A program made the translations under genes and the position numbers. Shown in pieces: positions 1-9,417 of a stretch of 39,180 nt of DNA (the first letter of the stretch is position 1; each line of letters begins with the position of its first letter). Source of the stretch: Mariniblastus sp. (GTDB taxonomy: Bacteria > Planctomycetota > Planctomycetia > Pirellulales > Pirellulaceae); contig JAPKBL010000041.1 in the NCBI GenBank assembly GCA_028823415.1, positions 1 to 39,180 of the forward strand. Reading direction: 5' to 3'. The notes below the pieces were generated by a model, which did not search any database, had not been told where the DNA came from, and saw nothing but the letters and a program-made list of their open reading frames with translations.

Positions 1-584
1 CGCGAGATTTTCAGCGTTTCACAAATATCGTCCACCTCCAGGGATTTGTCCGCCAACAGAGTTTTCGCCAGTCTGACCTTGGCGTTTTTTGGACTCGTCT
101 TTGGACGGCCTCCCATTCGGCCTCGGGCGGCAGCCAAACCGGCTTTGGTTCGTTCCTGAATCAAGCGCCGTTCAAATTGGGCCAACGCGGAGAAAATGTT
201 GAAGATCAACTCTCCCGAAGCGGTGGTCGTATCGATCGCGCCTTCGCTGAGAGGCCGGAATCCAATGCCGCGTTCGCGCAGGTCTTCAACCAGCGTGATC
301 AAGTGACGCATCGATCGTCCCAGTCGGTCAAGTCGCCAAACAACCAGGATGTCACCAGGCTCGAGAATTTACATGCAGTTTACAAGACCGGGGCGATCGC
401 TTTTTGCACCGGATATTTTGTCCATGAAGATATTCTGTTTGGGAATGCCACATTGAACCAATGCGTCAATTTGCAAACTTAAATCCTGATCATCCGTTGA
501 CACACGGGCATAACCAAATCGACGACAAACTAGCCGATGCTGAAAAACGGCTGGAGTATCGCCGGTCGCACCAATCACGGCCAT
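1..584 (-). pseudogene. Serine recombinase (resolvase/invertase family), nonsense-interrupted and cut by the window edge
   Basis: Read on the minus strand, this is a small serine recombinase of the Hin/Tn3-resolvase type. These enzymes cut and rejoin DNA through a serine nucleophile. The N-terminal catalytic block GYARVSTDDQD is present, with the serine in RVS. It is followed by SGAKSDRPGL, then VVWRLDRLGRS, the IDTTTASGELIF stretch, ERRLIQERTKAGL and the start of the C-terminal helix-turn-helix (GGRPK). A TAA codon at 369-371 sits in frame between RPGLVNCM and ILEPGD, at a position normally filled by an amino acid. The frame is open on both sides, so one base change explains the break. The gene runs off the window at position 1. 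The ATG at 584 is the only upstream start in frame, but it adds about 16 residues before the usual N-terminus, so the true start is uncertain. It is probably a relic of a transposon or integrated element. Confidence 0.85.
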
Positions 585-1029
585 CGAACCCCGCTAATGC
601 AGAAGGCCAAGAAACGGAAAAACCTCCACGGACAATTTCTAACTTAAAAGAGGCCACGGGAAAACGAAAGCGAGCAATTCAGGAAAGCGTTTCAATGCAG
701 ACTGTTGCCAAAGAAGTTTGACAAAATCTGACCCCAAAAAGTACTTGCGGCGAATGAAGTGAAGTTTCACGAGCTGTTTCACAAATTGCAACTCAAAGGG
801 GACAGTCGGATGAAACAAGGTTTGGCCGATGAGGCGATGGAACTTCTGTTCAAAAAATACGCAAAGCTGCTTTGAATTTCGACTAAAACTCGCCCGAAGC
901 CTAGCCTGAAAACAGTTTGTCGGGACAAAATCTGTGGTATAAGTGTCGATAACGCTGCATCAAACATTGCTAAATCACGTCAATTCTTCCAGCTGAGTCC
1001 CAAAAGTTTCCGCAGGAGTTGAGCCGCAG
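585..1029. other. 445-bp intergenic region with an ORF fragment and a palindrome
   Basis: No complete gene is visible. From 732 to 875 on the + strand there is an open stretch with a protein-like, amphipathic, lysine-rich sequence (it includes KFHELFHKLQLKG and ends KKYAKLL). It has no convincing start and I do not recognise it. It could be the tail of a lost gene. An exact palindrome, TTTGTC-GG-GACAAA, lies at 916-929, with a possible -10 TATAAG at 938-943. Together they may form the promoter and operator region of the large gene at 1030. Confidence 0.4.
916..943 (+). promoter_or_regulatory. Palindrome plus possible promoter upstream of the dehydrogenase-sulfatase fusion
   Basis: TTTGTC and GACAAA at 916-929 are perfect inverted arms around GG. 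The left arm also resembles a -35 box, with TATAAG about 16 bases downstream as a possible -10. This is a weak promoter call. The palindrome is directly visible, but its role as an operator is inferred. Confidence 0.3.
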
Positions 1030-4000
1030 ATGACCTACACGAAAATATTGATTTGCATTGTCGCACTGGCGTCATGCAGCGCCGCATTTGGTCAAGACAG
1101 TTATCGCTGCGTCGACGATGGACTCAGCTTGGATTTGGTTCATTCGGATCCCGAAGCTTTCTACATCAGCATGGACATGGATCCGCGCGGCAACCTTTAT
1201 GTTGGTGGCCGCGACGCCGTGTACTTGTTTGAAGCGGATGGGACAGGTGGCTTCAAAGAACGAAAGACAATCACGACGCTGCCAAAAGACACCTGGGCGT
1301 ATTCGTTGCAGGTTTCAGGCGATGACCTTTATGTATTAACGGTCACCGCGCTCTATCGTCTTCCGAACGTGATTCGTAATCCAGGCAACGTGACATTCGA
1401 ACGTCTCGTGTGGGGCATCCCACTGGGGCACATCCATCAGGGTTTTCATGGCATGAAGCTGGGGCCCGATGGTGGCCTGTATCTCGCCTTTGGCGATCCG
1501 CAGCCTGGCCCGTTTCGGCGAAAGACGAATCCGGGGCACGTGTGGCACTGGACATTCCTGAGTGGGCCCGACGCCACCAAGAAGCCATGGACCGGTGTGG
1601 GTGGTGTTGTTCGATACGACACGAACTCGCACGAACTGACGACGGTTTCTCGTGGGTTACGCAATATCTGTGATCTGGATTTTGATGAACATTGGAATCT
1701 TTTCGGCAACGACAACGACCAAGAAGGCAGTGCGCTTCACACCTTCGGAAGATTGATTCATGTAACCGAAGGATCGCACTACCAGTGGTCACGCGGGTGG
1801 CTGCAAGCGAAAGAGCCTTACCGAAACGACCTGATCGAAACGATTGATCCGGCGCTGGGGCGTTTCGTGCCATTCGGCACCTGTTATTACAACGAAGATC
1901 ACTTGGGTGACAGGTATCAACGGTCACTTGTGGTTGCGCGTTGGGGCAGTCGCGAGCTAGGACAGTTTCCGCTTACGCCTCGCGGTGCGTCGTTCGCAAG
2001 CAGTCAAAAACCGCTGCTTGTCGGCAAAGGAACCGCGCGTCCGGTAGCGGTATTTACCGGCAACGATGGTCGGTTGTTTGCGAGTATCTGTTTCATGCAG
2101 CGAAATGAGAAGTCACCCGTGAAGCAAACAGATCTTGTTGTGATTTCGAATCCGAATAAACCTCTGAAGACTCATGCGTTTGACCCATCCACAGCGGACA
2201 TCGCGACGCTGCTCGATGAAATCGAATCGACCTCGTGGAAGCGGCGATTCAACTCTCATCGCGAAATCATTTCGCGCGGCATGAGTGGCGAAAACGATGT
2301 TCGCGCGCGATTTCTCAACGCTCCAGCAGGCAGTCTGGCTTGGTACTCTCTGGCGTGGCTTGCTGGCCGGCACGATGATCAACGAGTTGTCGCTGCACTT
2401 ACGGACGCTATGTCGTCAACGGACGGACAAACAGCAAGCGCTGCCACCGATGTGTTGCGCCGATTTCATCAGTTAAGTGATACGCAAGTGAAGTCGCTGC
2501 TCGCAAGTGAGTCGCCAATTGTGCAACTTGCCGGATTGCGGGCCGCAAATGATCCAGTAACCGGTGGTAGAACTGATCTACGTGAATCAGTCATCAATCT
2601 GGCGAACAGCAGCGACAGTCTTGTTCGTCAGGCGGCCCAGCGCTGGATTGGAAGACACTCGAAGTGGAGCCAACTTGAAGACCAATTCAATACGGGTGAA
2701 TTGCCAGCGCGACGCGTCGCACTGGCGGCAGCGATGTGGAAATGGAACGACACGATTGAGAACGGAACGATCCCCGACGGCATCAAAATCAGTGCGGCGG
2801 CAAAGAAGCACTTGAATGAATTCAGCTATGTAGACGATCCGAAGTCGAACCTCGAGACGGAATCCGCAAAGCACGGGTTCGAAGTCGGCGGCCTGCCCAT
2901 GATGGATTGGTGGAAACAGTCGGCTGCGTCAAATCCTGACGCTCCGGAAATCGGGGTGATCGGTCGCATGATCACACAGTCCATCTATGACACCAACGAC
3001 GCGCACCGAAAGACCGCGGCAGTCTTTGCCAACTCTCTGGGAATGGATGATCTCGCCTCAAGGATTCCTGGCTTGGCGCAAACGCGGAAGATCAAAGCCG
3101 ACATCGCCAAAGGCGCTAAGCTATCTGCCAACGAGGCGATGCCGCCGGACTACCAGGCGATCGACTGGACGAAGGCATGGAAAAAGGGAAACGCGAAAAC
3201 CGGATCAACGCTGTTCAAGAAAAGTTGCATCGCATGTCACGATTCCGGCCAAGGTGGCGGCGTCATTGGGCCGTCGCTGGCCGGTGTCGCAAAACGTTTC
3301 ACGCCTCAGTACCTGGCCCAGTCCGTTGCCGCGCCAAGTAAAGATGTTTCGCCAAACTTTCAGTCGTGGAAAATCCTGCAAGACGACGGCAAGCTGTTTC
3401 TGGGATTCTTGTCTGGCGAAGATGAGAACCGCGTCACATTGCAAATGATGGATGGCAGCTTGAAAGCAATCGAAAAATCGAAAATTGATGTGAAAGCGCC
3501 CAGCAAGACTTCATTAATGCCAATCGGATTGATCAGCGGACCTGAGGATCTGAAGCACATCGTTCGATACTTGATGACACTGAATACGAGCGGCGCAGCA
3601 TCGGCGGAAGGTTTTATTGATTTGTTTGCCGGCGGCGACTTGAAGGAACATTTCGAGACGACGGGCAACTGGTCGCTCGGCAACGACGGTGTCGCTCATC
3701 TGCAACCGCGCGAAGGTGAAACCGATTGGAAGCGATATGGCGACTATCTGTGGCTGAAGAACGAATACAAAGATTTTCAATGCGAGTTTGAATACAAGCA
3801 CGAGAAAGGTGGCAACAGCGGGCTCTACTTCAACGTTACGGATCGTCAGCAAGCCGTGGGGGCCGTTATTGAAATCCAGATTCGTGATTCGGCCGGAGAG
3901 AAGGAACTTGGTGCACATGCCATCACGGGTGGCATCCTGCCGGGAGTTGCTCCCAAGGCCAACGTGACCAAGCCAGCTGACCAGTGGAATAAGATGATCG

Positions 4001-7000
4001 TGACCAGCGTGGGTGGTAATGTCACAGTCAGGTTGAACGGTGTGCTAGTCAACAACGTCAAGCTTTCGCACCCGCGACTGGGAAATAAACCAAAGCAGGG
4101 ATTCATCGGATTCCAGGACCACGGCCTACCGTTTTGGTTGCGAAACGTCAAAATTCGAAGCCTTGATTCATCGCCAACTTCGCCGGAATCTCTCGCGGTT
4201 TCAGAGGTTCCCGAAATCCCCGATGATCCGACTGCGCTCACCGTTCAACTAAACTTCGATCCGGTTCAGCCCAACTCATTCACCTTCGAACCAACCAAGG
4301 TGAAATATGTGCGGGTGGACGTTCTCAAGAGTTCCAGAGGGAATCCTTGTATCGACGAACTAGAGGTCTTCTCTTGCGATACGCGGCAGAACCTCGCGTT
4401 GCATACCGGTGGCGCAAAAGCAACGGCGTCTTCGCTTTTGAATGGTCATGAAGAAAAGCACCAGATCGCATTCCTCAACGACGGCAAGTACGGAAACGAA
4501 CGCAGCTGGATTGCCGCGAAGAATACAGGCTGGGCACAGATCGAATTACCGAATGCCATGACAATCGACCGGGTCGTTCTCTCTCGTGATCGCGGCGGCC
4601 GGATCATGGCCCGAGCTCCTGTCTCGTTCGACATTCTCGTTTCCGTCGACGGCAAAGAATGGCGCGCGGTAAAAAAAGTGCGACCGAAAGCTGCGACAAA
4701 GGGCGTTGATCGCAAAGCGGAAGCGGCAAAGAGAGCCAATCGGCGCAAGGCAGCAGCGAAGTCGAATATCGCTCAAGCGGGAGGTGTGCCAAACATCCTC
4801 TGGATCACGGTCGAGGACATGAGCCCGACACTCGGATGCTACGGAGACAGCTTTGCTCGTACTCCCAATCTCGACGCGTTCGCCGAGGAGAGCATCCTTT
4901 ATACCAACGCCTTTGCCGCCTCCCCGGTGTGCTCGCCATCGCGATCCACTCTCATCACCGGGATGTACAACGCCAGCATGGGGACCCATCAGATGCGGTC
5001 CTCGAACCACATTCCGACGGGGGTGAAAGGTTTCCCGTCTCTTCTCAGGAAGGCCGGTTACTACACGTCGAACAACGTCAAGACCGATTACAACTGTGCG
5101 GAGAACAAGCGACTGATCGAGGAGTCGTGGAACCTGTCGTCTGCCGAGGCACATTGGAAAGATCGGAAGCGCGGCCAGCCGTTCTTCTCCGTGTTCAACG
5201 ACATGACGACCCACCAGTCACGCACTATGGTCTGGCCCTATTTTGTTTTTCAGCAGCACGTCCAGTCACGTCTTTCTAAACAGGAGATCAGCGATCCTGC
5301 TGCCGTCCCGTTGCCACCTTACTATCCGGACACTCCACTCGTCCGAAAGACAGTTGCGCGGTTCTACGACTGCGTTTCGGTGATGGATAAGAACGTTCAG
5401 CGCATCCTTGACCAGTTGGAACAAGACGGGATCGCCGACGACACGATCGTATTCTTTTACTCCGACCACGGGTCCGGCATGCCGCGGCACAAACGCCTCC
5501 TTCTCGATTCGGGAATGCGGGTTGCCCTGATGGTTCGCTTTCCGGAAAAATACCAACACCTCGCTCCCGCAGCCCCCGGCACTCGTCTGGACCGGCTCGT
5601 CAGCTTCGTCGATTTCCCAACGACGGTGTTGAATCTGACCGGACAACCGACTCCAGACTACATGCAGGGAATTCCTTTTCTGGGCCCAGGATCGGAAACC
5701 GAGCGGGAGACGGTCTACGGTACGCGGGATCGAGTCGACGAGGTGATGGAGACGGCGCGCTCCGTGCGGGACAAACAGTTTCTGTATGTCCGAAACTACA
5801 TGCCGCATCTGTCCTACAACCAGCCCAGCGTCTTCTCCGACTTGAGCGCGATCAGGAAAGTCATCACGCGTGTTGCAAAAGACGATCTCGCCTCGCTCAC
5901 CGGTCCACAGCAAGCCTATGCCGGTCCGCGCAAGCCGGTCGAAGAATTTTACGACTGCAACGCCGATCCCGATAACATCGTCAACCTCCTCGCGGGCGAA
6001 CTCAACCCTGACCAGCAGGCCGCTCTGGAGCGCCTTCGTGGAGCCTACGCCAAAACCCGCAGCGAGATTCTGGATGTTGGCGCTCTCCCGGAATCCGTGA
6101 TGCGGGACCACGTTCGCAACGAGGGAGCGCCCATCCGCGACATCATCGAGGGGAAGACCAATCACGCACCTGATCTCAATGCCGCATGGGCAGCCGCCGA
6201 TGTCGTCGGGACACGAAACCGAGAGTCTCTTGTCACACATCTGAAGAGCCCGAACGCCGCGGATCGCTACTGGGCGCTCCTCGGAATGAGGGTCGATTTT
6301 GCTGACGATCTCGCACTCCATGACTTGGCGGACAGCCACCTGACTGACATCGCAGCCGATGTCCGAATTGAAGCTGCCTCCTGGCTTGCCGAATCCTCAA
6401 TTCAATCTCGCGACCGTGCCCTCGAAAGCCTCATTGGCGACACCGCCCTCGACGACTGGTGGAGCGCCCTGCGCGCCTGCCGCGCAATCGAGCTGTTGGG
6501 GCCAAAAGCAAAATCACTTCTTCCCCGGATGAAGGAAGTCTACGCGAAACACCGGAACCAACCAGGCGATCAAAGTTTCTTTCTCGCCTTCTCGTCCGGA
6601 GCCTTTCTCGAACAATTCGGTGCGGAGACGATTCCCTGGGATTTCGCTCCGGGTGTGGGCGGTTTTTCTGCCGATCCCGATAAGAAGAATACAGCGGCGG
6701 ACGACGAAGCTGGCTTCACCCCCATTTTCGACGGCGAGAGTCTCGACCAGTGGGATCACCGCAACGGTGCATGGGAAGTTGCGGATGGCGCGATCTCCTG
6801 CACCGGGGCCGAGAAGACCCGGAACTGGATCATCTGGCGCGGGGGCTCTCCTTCCGACTTCGTCCTTCGCCTGGACTTCAAATATGAAGCCGGCAACTCC
6901 GGCGTTCAAGTCCGGAGTGATGACCAGGGCGACCACCAGGTCTTCGGTTACCAGGTCGAGGTGGCTTCGCAGAAAAAGATGGGCCTCTGGCATCACTCGC

Positions 7001-7344
7001 TCCTCGGAAAGGAAGACCCAGCCCATAAGGTGCGTTTCTTCATGGCGACTGCGGGGCAGGAGGTTGCGATCACAACTGACGGAAAAAAGTCAGTCAACCA
7101 AGTCGCCACCAAAGAAGAGATCGTTGCTCACTGCCGGCCACAGGGTTGGAACACCATGGAAATCATCGCCGAGGGCAACACCCTGACTCAAAAGATCAAC
7201 GGTGTAGTCTTCGCCAAAGTCAGCGACGATGACAAGCGAATGTCGCGCCGCAAGGGTGTGATCGCTCTGCAGGATCACGGCAATGACTGCCAGGTCGCCT
7301 TTCGAAACATTCGCATCAAGGAGCTGCCACGCGACGCAAAGTAA
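1030..7344 (+). CDS. Giant secreted fusion: dehydrogenase-HEAT-cytochrome c-DUF1080-F5/8C-sulfatase-HEAT-DUF1080
   Basis: A 2104-residue exported protein. Residues 1-22 are a signal peptide, either signal peptidase I type (AFG-Q) or a lipobox LASC at C16. Residues 25-375 match the Piru_Ver-type beta-propeller dehydrogenase domain, and 385-590 are HEAT-like helices. A c-type heme motif CIACH lies at 733-737, within the planctomycete heme domain (about 710-850). A first DUF1080 (3-keto-disaccharide hydrolase-like) domain spans 861-1046 and an F5/8C discoidin-like carbohydrate-binding domain 1084-1220. A basic Lys/Ala/Arg linker covers 1220-1250. The sulfatase domain is 1254-1660, with the formylglycine motif CSPSR at 1301-1305 and a late YSDHGSG metal motif. 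A second HEAT block spans about 1725-1845 and a second DUF1080 1895-2098. AGGAG at 1014-1018 supports the start. These modules usually occur as two separate proteins, so this looks like a fusion at the linker. A likely role is oxidation and desulfation of polysaccharide in the periplasm. The substrate is unknown. Confidence 0.88.
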   Translation: MTYTKILICIVALASCSAAFGQDSYRCVDDGLSLDLVHSDPEAFYISMDMDPRGNLYVGGRDAVYLFEADGTGGFKERKTITTLPKDTWAYSLQVSGDDLYVLTVTALYRLPNVIRNPGNVTFERLVWGIPLGHIHQGFHGMKLGPDGGLYLAFGDPQPGPFRRKTNPGHVWHWTFLSGPDATKKPWTGVGGVVRYDTNSHELTTVSRGLRNICDLDFDEHWNLFGNDNDQEGSALHTFGRLIHVTEGSHYQWSRGWLQAKEPYRNDLIETIDPALGRFVPFGTCYYNEDHLGDRYQRSLVVARWGSRELGQFPLTPRGASFASSQKPLLVGKGTARPVAVFTGNDGRLFASICFMQRNEKSPVKQTDLVVISNPNKPLKTHAFDPSTADIATLLDEIESTSWKRRFNSHREIISRGMSGENDVRARFLNAPAGSLAWYSLAWLAGRHDDQRVVAALTDAMSSTDGQTASAATDVLRRFHQLSDTQVKSLLASESPIVQLAGLRAANDPVTGGRTDLRESVINLANSSDSLVRQAAQRWIGRHSKWSQLEDQFNTGELPARRVALAAAMWKWNDTIENGTIPDGIKISAAAKKHLNEFSYVDDPKSNLETESAKHGFEVGGLPMMDWWKQSAASNPDAPEIGVIGRMITQSIYDTNDAHRKTAAVFANSLGMDDLASRIPGLAQTRKIKADIAKGAKLSANEAMPPDYQAIDWTKAWKKGNAKTGSTLFKKSCIACHDSGQGGGVIGPSLAGVAKRFTPQYLAQSVAAPSKDVSPNFQSWKILQDDGKLFLGFLSGEDENRVTLQMMDGSLKAIEKSKIDVKAPSKTSLMPIGLISGPEDLKHIVRYLMTLNTSGAASAEGFIDLFAGGDLKEHFETTGNWSLGNDGVAHLQPREGETDWKRYGDYLWLKNEYKDFQCEFEYKHEKGGNSGLYFNVTDRQQAVGAVIEIQIRDSAGEKELGAHAITGGILPGVAPKANVTKPADQWNKMIVTSVGGNVTVRLNGVLVNNVKLSHPRLGNKPKQGFIGFQDHGLPFWLRNVKIRSLDSSPTSPESLAVSEVPEIPDDPTALTVQLNFDPVQPNSFTFEPTKVKYVRVDVLKSSRGNPCIDELEVFSCDTRQNLALHTGGAKATASSLLNGHEEKHQIAFLNDGKYGNERSWIAAKNTGWAQIELPNAMTIDRVVLSRDRGGRIMARAPVSFDILVSVDGKEWRAVKKVRPKAATKGVDRKAEAAKRANRRKAAAKSNIAQAGGVPNILWITVEDMSPTLGCYGDSFARTPNLDAFAEESILYTNAFAASPVCSPSRSTLITGMYNASMGTHQMRSSNHIPTGVKGFPSLLRKAGYYTSNNVKTDYNCAENKRLIEESWNLSSAEAHWKDRKRGQPFFSVFNDMTTHQSRTMVWPYFVFQQHVQSRLSKQEISDPAAVPLPPYYPDTPLVRKTVARFYDCVSVMDKNVQRILDQLEQDGIADDTIVFFYSDHGSGMPRHKRLLLDSGMRVALMVRFPEKYQHLAPAAPGTRLDRLVSFVDFPTTVLNLTGQPTPDYMQGIPFLGPGSETERETVYGTRDRVDEVMETARSVRDKQFLYVRNYMPHLSYNQPSVFSDLSAIRKVITRVAKDDLASLTGPQQAYAGPRKPVEEFYDCNADPDNIVNLLAGELNPDQQAALERLRGAYAKTRSEILDVGALPESVMRDHVRNEGAPIRDIIEGKTNHAPDLNAAWAAADVVGTRNRESLVTHLKSPNAADRYWALLGMRVDFADDLALHDLADSHLTDIAADVRIEAASWLAESSIQSRDRALESLIGDTALDDWWSALRACRAIELLGPKAKSLLPRMKEVYAKHRNQPGDQSFFLAFSSGAFLEQFGAETIPWDFAPGVGGFSADPDKKNTAADDEAGFTPIFDGESLDQWDHRNGAWEVADGAISCTGAEKTRNWIIWRGGSPSDFVLRLDFKYEAGNSGVQVRSDDQGDHQVFGYQVEVASQKKMGLWHHSLLGKEDPAHKVRFFMATAGQEVAITTDGKKSVNQVATKEEIVAHCRPQGWNTMEIIAEGNTLTQKINGVVFAKVSDDDKRMSRRKGVIALQDHGNDCQVAFRNIRIKELPRDAK

Positions 7345-7417
7345 AAGCACTGGTCCGTAAAGGTGTGAGACTCGCCAGCCAGAAAATAAGTAGAACCCCC
7401 AAAAGACAAACAACCTA

Positions 7418-8818
7418 ATGCGAATACTCACCGCACTGACATTCCTGCTCGCGGTCGTCGTGGCAACGGGCCGGGTCGAGTCGAAAGAGCCTGCGAAACA
7501 ATTCAGGCCCAACGTCGTCCTCATTTTGTCAGATGACATGGGTTATTCCGATCTGCCGAAATTCGGAAAGTCAGAGATTCCCACTCCGAACATCGATCGC
7601 CTCGCGAAAGAAGGCACTCTTTTCACCGATGCCTATGTGACCGCCCCGATTTGCGTGGCGTCGCGAATGGGATTGTTGTCGGGCCAAAATCAACAGCGGT
7701 TTGGAGTTTATGGCAATATTTATGGTGAAGAAAAGACCCAGTTGTTCCTTAACCAAACGTTATTGCCCGCGATTTTTCAGGATGCTGGCTATCGGACGGC
7801 CCACGTCGGGAAGTGGCACCTTAGTGGGAACAAGCGGAGGCAGTACGAGACCGCCGGTCCACGCGATCGTGGTTTCGACGAGTCAGTAGCTATTCGGGGC
7901 GGAGATTCGGCGTTCTGGAAGGGCACCCCCGTTTTTCGTAACGGCAAGCAGTTTCCGGCTCCGGAATACCTGACGGACCTATGGGGAACCGAAGCCTGTG
8001 ACTTCATTGACCGGAATCGGTCCAAGCCTTTCTTTCTCTACCTTGCCTACAATGCAGTCCACGCGCCGATGCACGCGCTTGAGGGCGACCAAGAACCGTT
8101 CGCGGATGTCGAAGACGTGAACCGCCGCACCTACGATGGAATGTTACTGGCGATGGACCGCAGCATCGGACGCGTGCTCGATCGATTGGATCAACATCGC
8201 ATTGCCGACAACACCATCGTTGTCTTTCTTAACGACAATGGCGGCGGTGGCAGCACGGATCAGTATGCGCACCACTCGCGCAACTACGCCAACAATCTGC
8301 CGCTTCGGGGTCACAAGTTCGACGTCCTTGAAGGAGGCGTGCGTGTGCCGATGATCCTGCGCTGGCCCGGAAAGGTACCCTCAGGAAAGGTCTACGACGA
8401 GATGGTTTCCAGCACGGATGTGTATCCGACGGTGGTGACGGCAGCGGGCCTGATGATGCCAAAAGATCTGCCTGCAGATGGCGTCGATTTGCTTCCCTAC
8501 CTTGTGGGTGAAAAAAGCAACAAGCCTCACGAGTGGCTCTGCTGGCAAAACCGCAGTTGGATTCCCAGGGAGGGCGGCGGTCAAACAAAACCCAAACCAA
8601 ACATTCACAATAGCGCCATTCGAAAGGGAAATTGGAAACTCGTCCGGCTCAACGAAAAGATCGGCTCGGAGGCGTCTCCGCCGGCATGGGAACTCTACGA
8701 TCTGAAGAAAGACATTGGAGAGCAAAACAATGTGGCCGCGGCGCATGCCGAAGTCGTCTTCGGTATGAGCGCCCTCTTCGACACCTGGCGCGCGTCGATG
8801 CATCCGACGGTCGAGTAA
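7418..8818 (+). CDS. Secreted sulfatase (formylglycine-dependent)
   Basis: A 466-residue sulfatase of the alkaline-phosphatase superfamily that hydrolyses sulfate esters. Residues 1-22 form a signal peptide. The metal-binding DD pair is at 39-40 in LILSDDMGYSD. The formylglycine motif CVASR at 79-83 has alanine in place of the usual proline, a known variant (CxAxR). KWHLSG at 132-137, H215 and the FLNDNGG motif with D273/N274 complete the usual active-site set, and the length is normal for the family. It starts 73 bases after the big fusion gene and is probably co-transcribed with it. No strong Shine-Dalgarno is visible before the ATG, but the signal peptide fixes the start well. A carbohydrate sulfatase is most likely. 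The exact substrate cannot be read. Confidence 0.92.
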   Translation: MRILTALTFLLAVVVATGRVESKEPAKQFRPNVVLILSDDMGYSDLPKFGKSEIPTPNIDRLAKEGTLFTDAYVTAPICVASRMGLLSGQNQQRFGVYGNIYGEEKTQLFLNQTLLPAIFQDAGYRTAHVGKWHLSGNKRRQYETAGPRDRGFDESVAIRGGDSAFWKGTPVFRNGKQFPAPEYLTDLWGTEACDFIDRNRSKPFFLYLAYNAVHAPMHALEGDQEPFADVEDVNRRTYDGMLLAMDRSIGRVLDRLDQHRIADNTIVVFLNDNGGGGSTDQYAHHSRNYANNLPLRGHKFDVLEGGVRVPMILRWPGKVPSGKVYDEMVSSTDVYPTVVTAAGLMMPKDLPADGVDLLPYLVGEKSNKPHEWLCWQNRSWIPREGGGQTKPKPNIHNSAIRKGNWKLVRLNEKIGSEASPPAWELYDLKKDIGEQNNVAAAHAEVVFGMSALFDTWRASMHPTVE

Positions 8819-8845
8819 CCGAAACGCGATCTAACAAATTTCACC

Positions 8846-8948
8846 ATGAAAAAACACAGCCTTCCTCCTCGTTCTGTTCATCACGACTTCACTTCATGCC
8901 TCCGATAGGCTCAATGTGGTGCTGTTCGAAGTGGACGAACGAAAATGA
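8846..8948 (+). pseudogene. N-terminal remnant of a third sulfatase
   Basis: An ATG at 8846 followed by a six-A run opens a peptide that shifts frame immediately. In the next frame the sequence reads as a clean signal peptide (AFLLVLFITTSLHA) followed by RLNVVLFEVDE. That matches the first beta strand and metal-binding region of a secreted sulfatase, where NVVLxxVDD is usual. The frame then ends at a TGA at 8946-8948, and nothing resembling the rest of a sulfatase follows. One deleted or added A in the homopolymer would restore the start to the signal peptide. It lies directly after an intact sulfatase, so it probably marks a third copy that was mostly deleted. Confidence 0.6.
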
Positions 8949-8962
8949 AAGCTATATCCCCA

Positions 8963-9258
8963 ATGAATAGGAAACACCTACCCACCATCACTCTCTGGCT
9001 GACTTTCGTTTGGCGTTCTTGGCGACTGGGAGCAATGCCCAGGAGCCAAAGTTTACCAAGGGCAAGCTCTTGAAGGAGGTTGACTTCAGCAGCCTGGAAC
9101 TCGTCGACGAGTTTATCGTGAAGCGAGGCGAATGGAAGGTCGAGGACGGCCCGCTTGCCGCCCGCGAGATTGCATCCCAACATCACGCCGCTTCCTGCCA
9201 CCTAATGCCGGAGTTACTACTCGACTCAAACCAAAACAGGCTCGTCAGCACCAACTGA
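8963..9258 (+). pseudogene. Decayed DUF1080/LamG-like secreted protein
   Basis: An ATG at 8963 begins a signal-peptide-like stretch (MNRKHLPTITLWLTF). Around 9005 the frame must change to continue as LAFLATGSNAQ, after which the sequence reads KGKLLKEVDFSSLELVDEF and RGEWKVEDGPLAAREI. That is typical of the opening strands of DUF1080 or related concanavalin-like domains in planctomycetes. After about 9190 the similarity stops and the frame runs into the terminator at 9238. The gene therefore has a frameshift inside the signal peptide and has lost most of its domain. The family call is moderate, since only about 45 residues are informative. Confidence 0.55.
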
Positions 9259-9274
9259 CGAGCCTTTATTTTTT
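9238..9274 (+). terminator. Rho-independent terminator ending the sulfatase block
   Basis: A perfect 11-bp stem, AGGCTCGTCAG (9238-9248) with CTGACGAGCCT (9255-9265), closes a CACCAA loop. A T-rich tract follows to 9274. It lies at the broken end of the DUF1080-like remnant and would end transcription of the upstream block. Confidence 0.92.
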
Positions 9275-9417
9275 GCCCCATGTGCTAGCGAACTTGTCGC
9301 TGAACCATAATCGCATGGAACTTCGTGACGTCGGATTGGCCAATTTCCGGTGGATTTGATCTGGTTAGGCAATTTCAACAGAATGTTCGACTCAAATTGG
9401 CCGACAGAAAAACAAAA

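Noticed and set aside
461..721. An open frame of 86 codons on the + strand.
   Set aside because: It is partly antisense to the resolvase, lacks a ribosome binding site and has no recognisable content.
5266..6339. A 357-codon open frame antisense to the sulfatase part of the fusion gene.
   Set aside because: It is a shadow of a high-GC3 coding strand, and the + strand carries clear sulfatase motifs.
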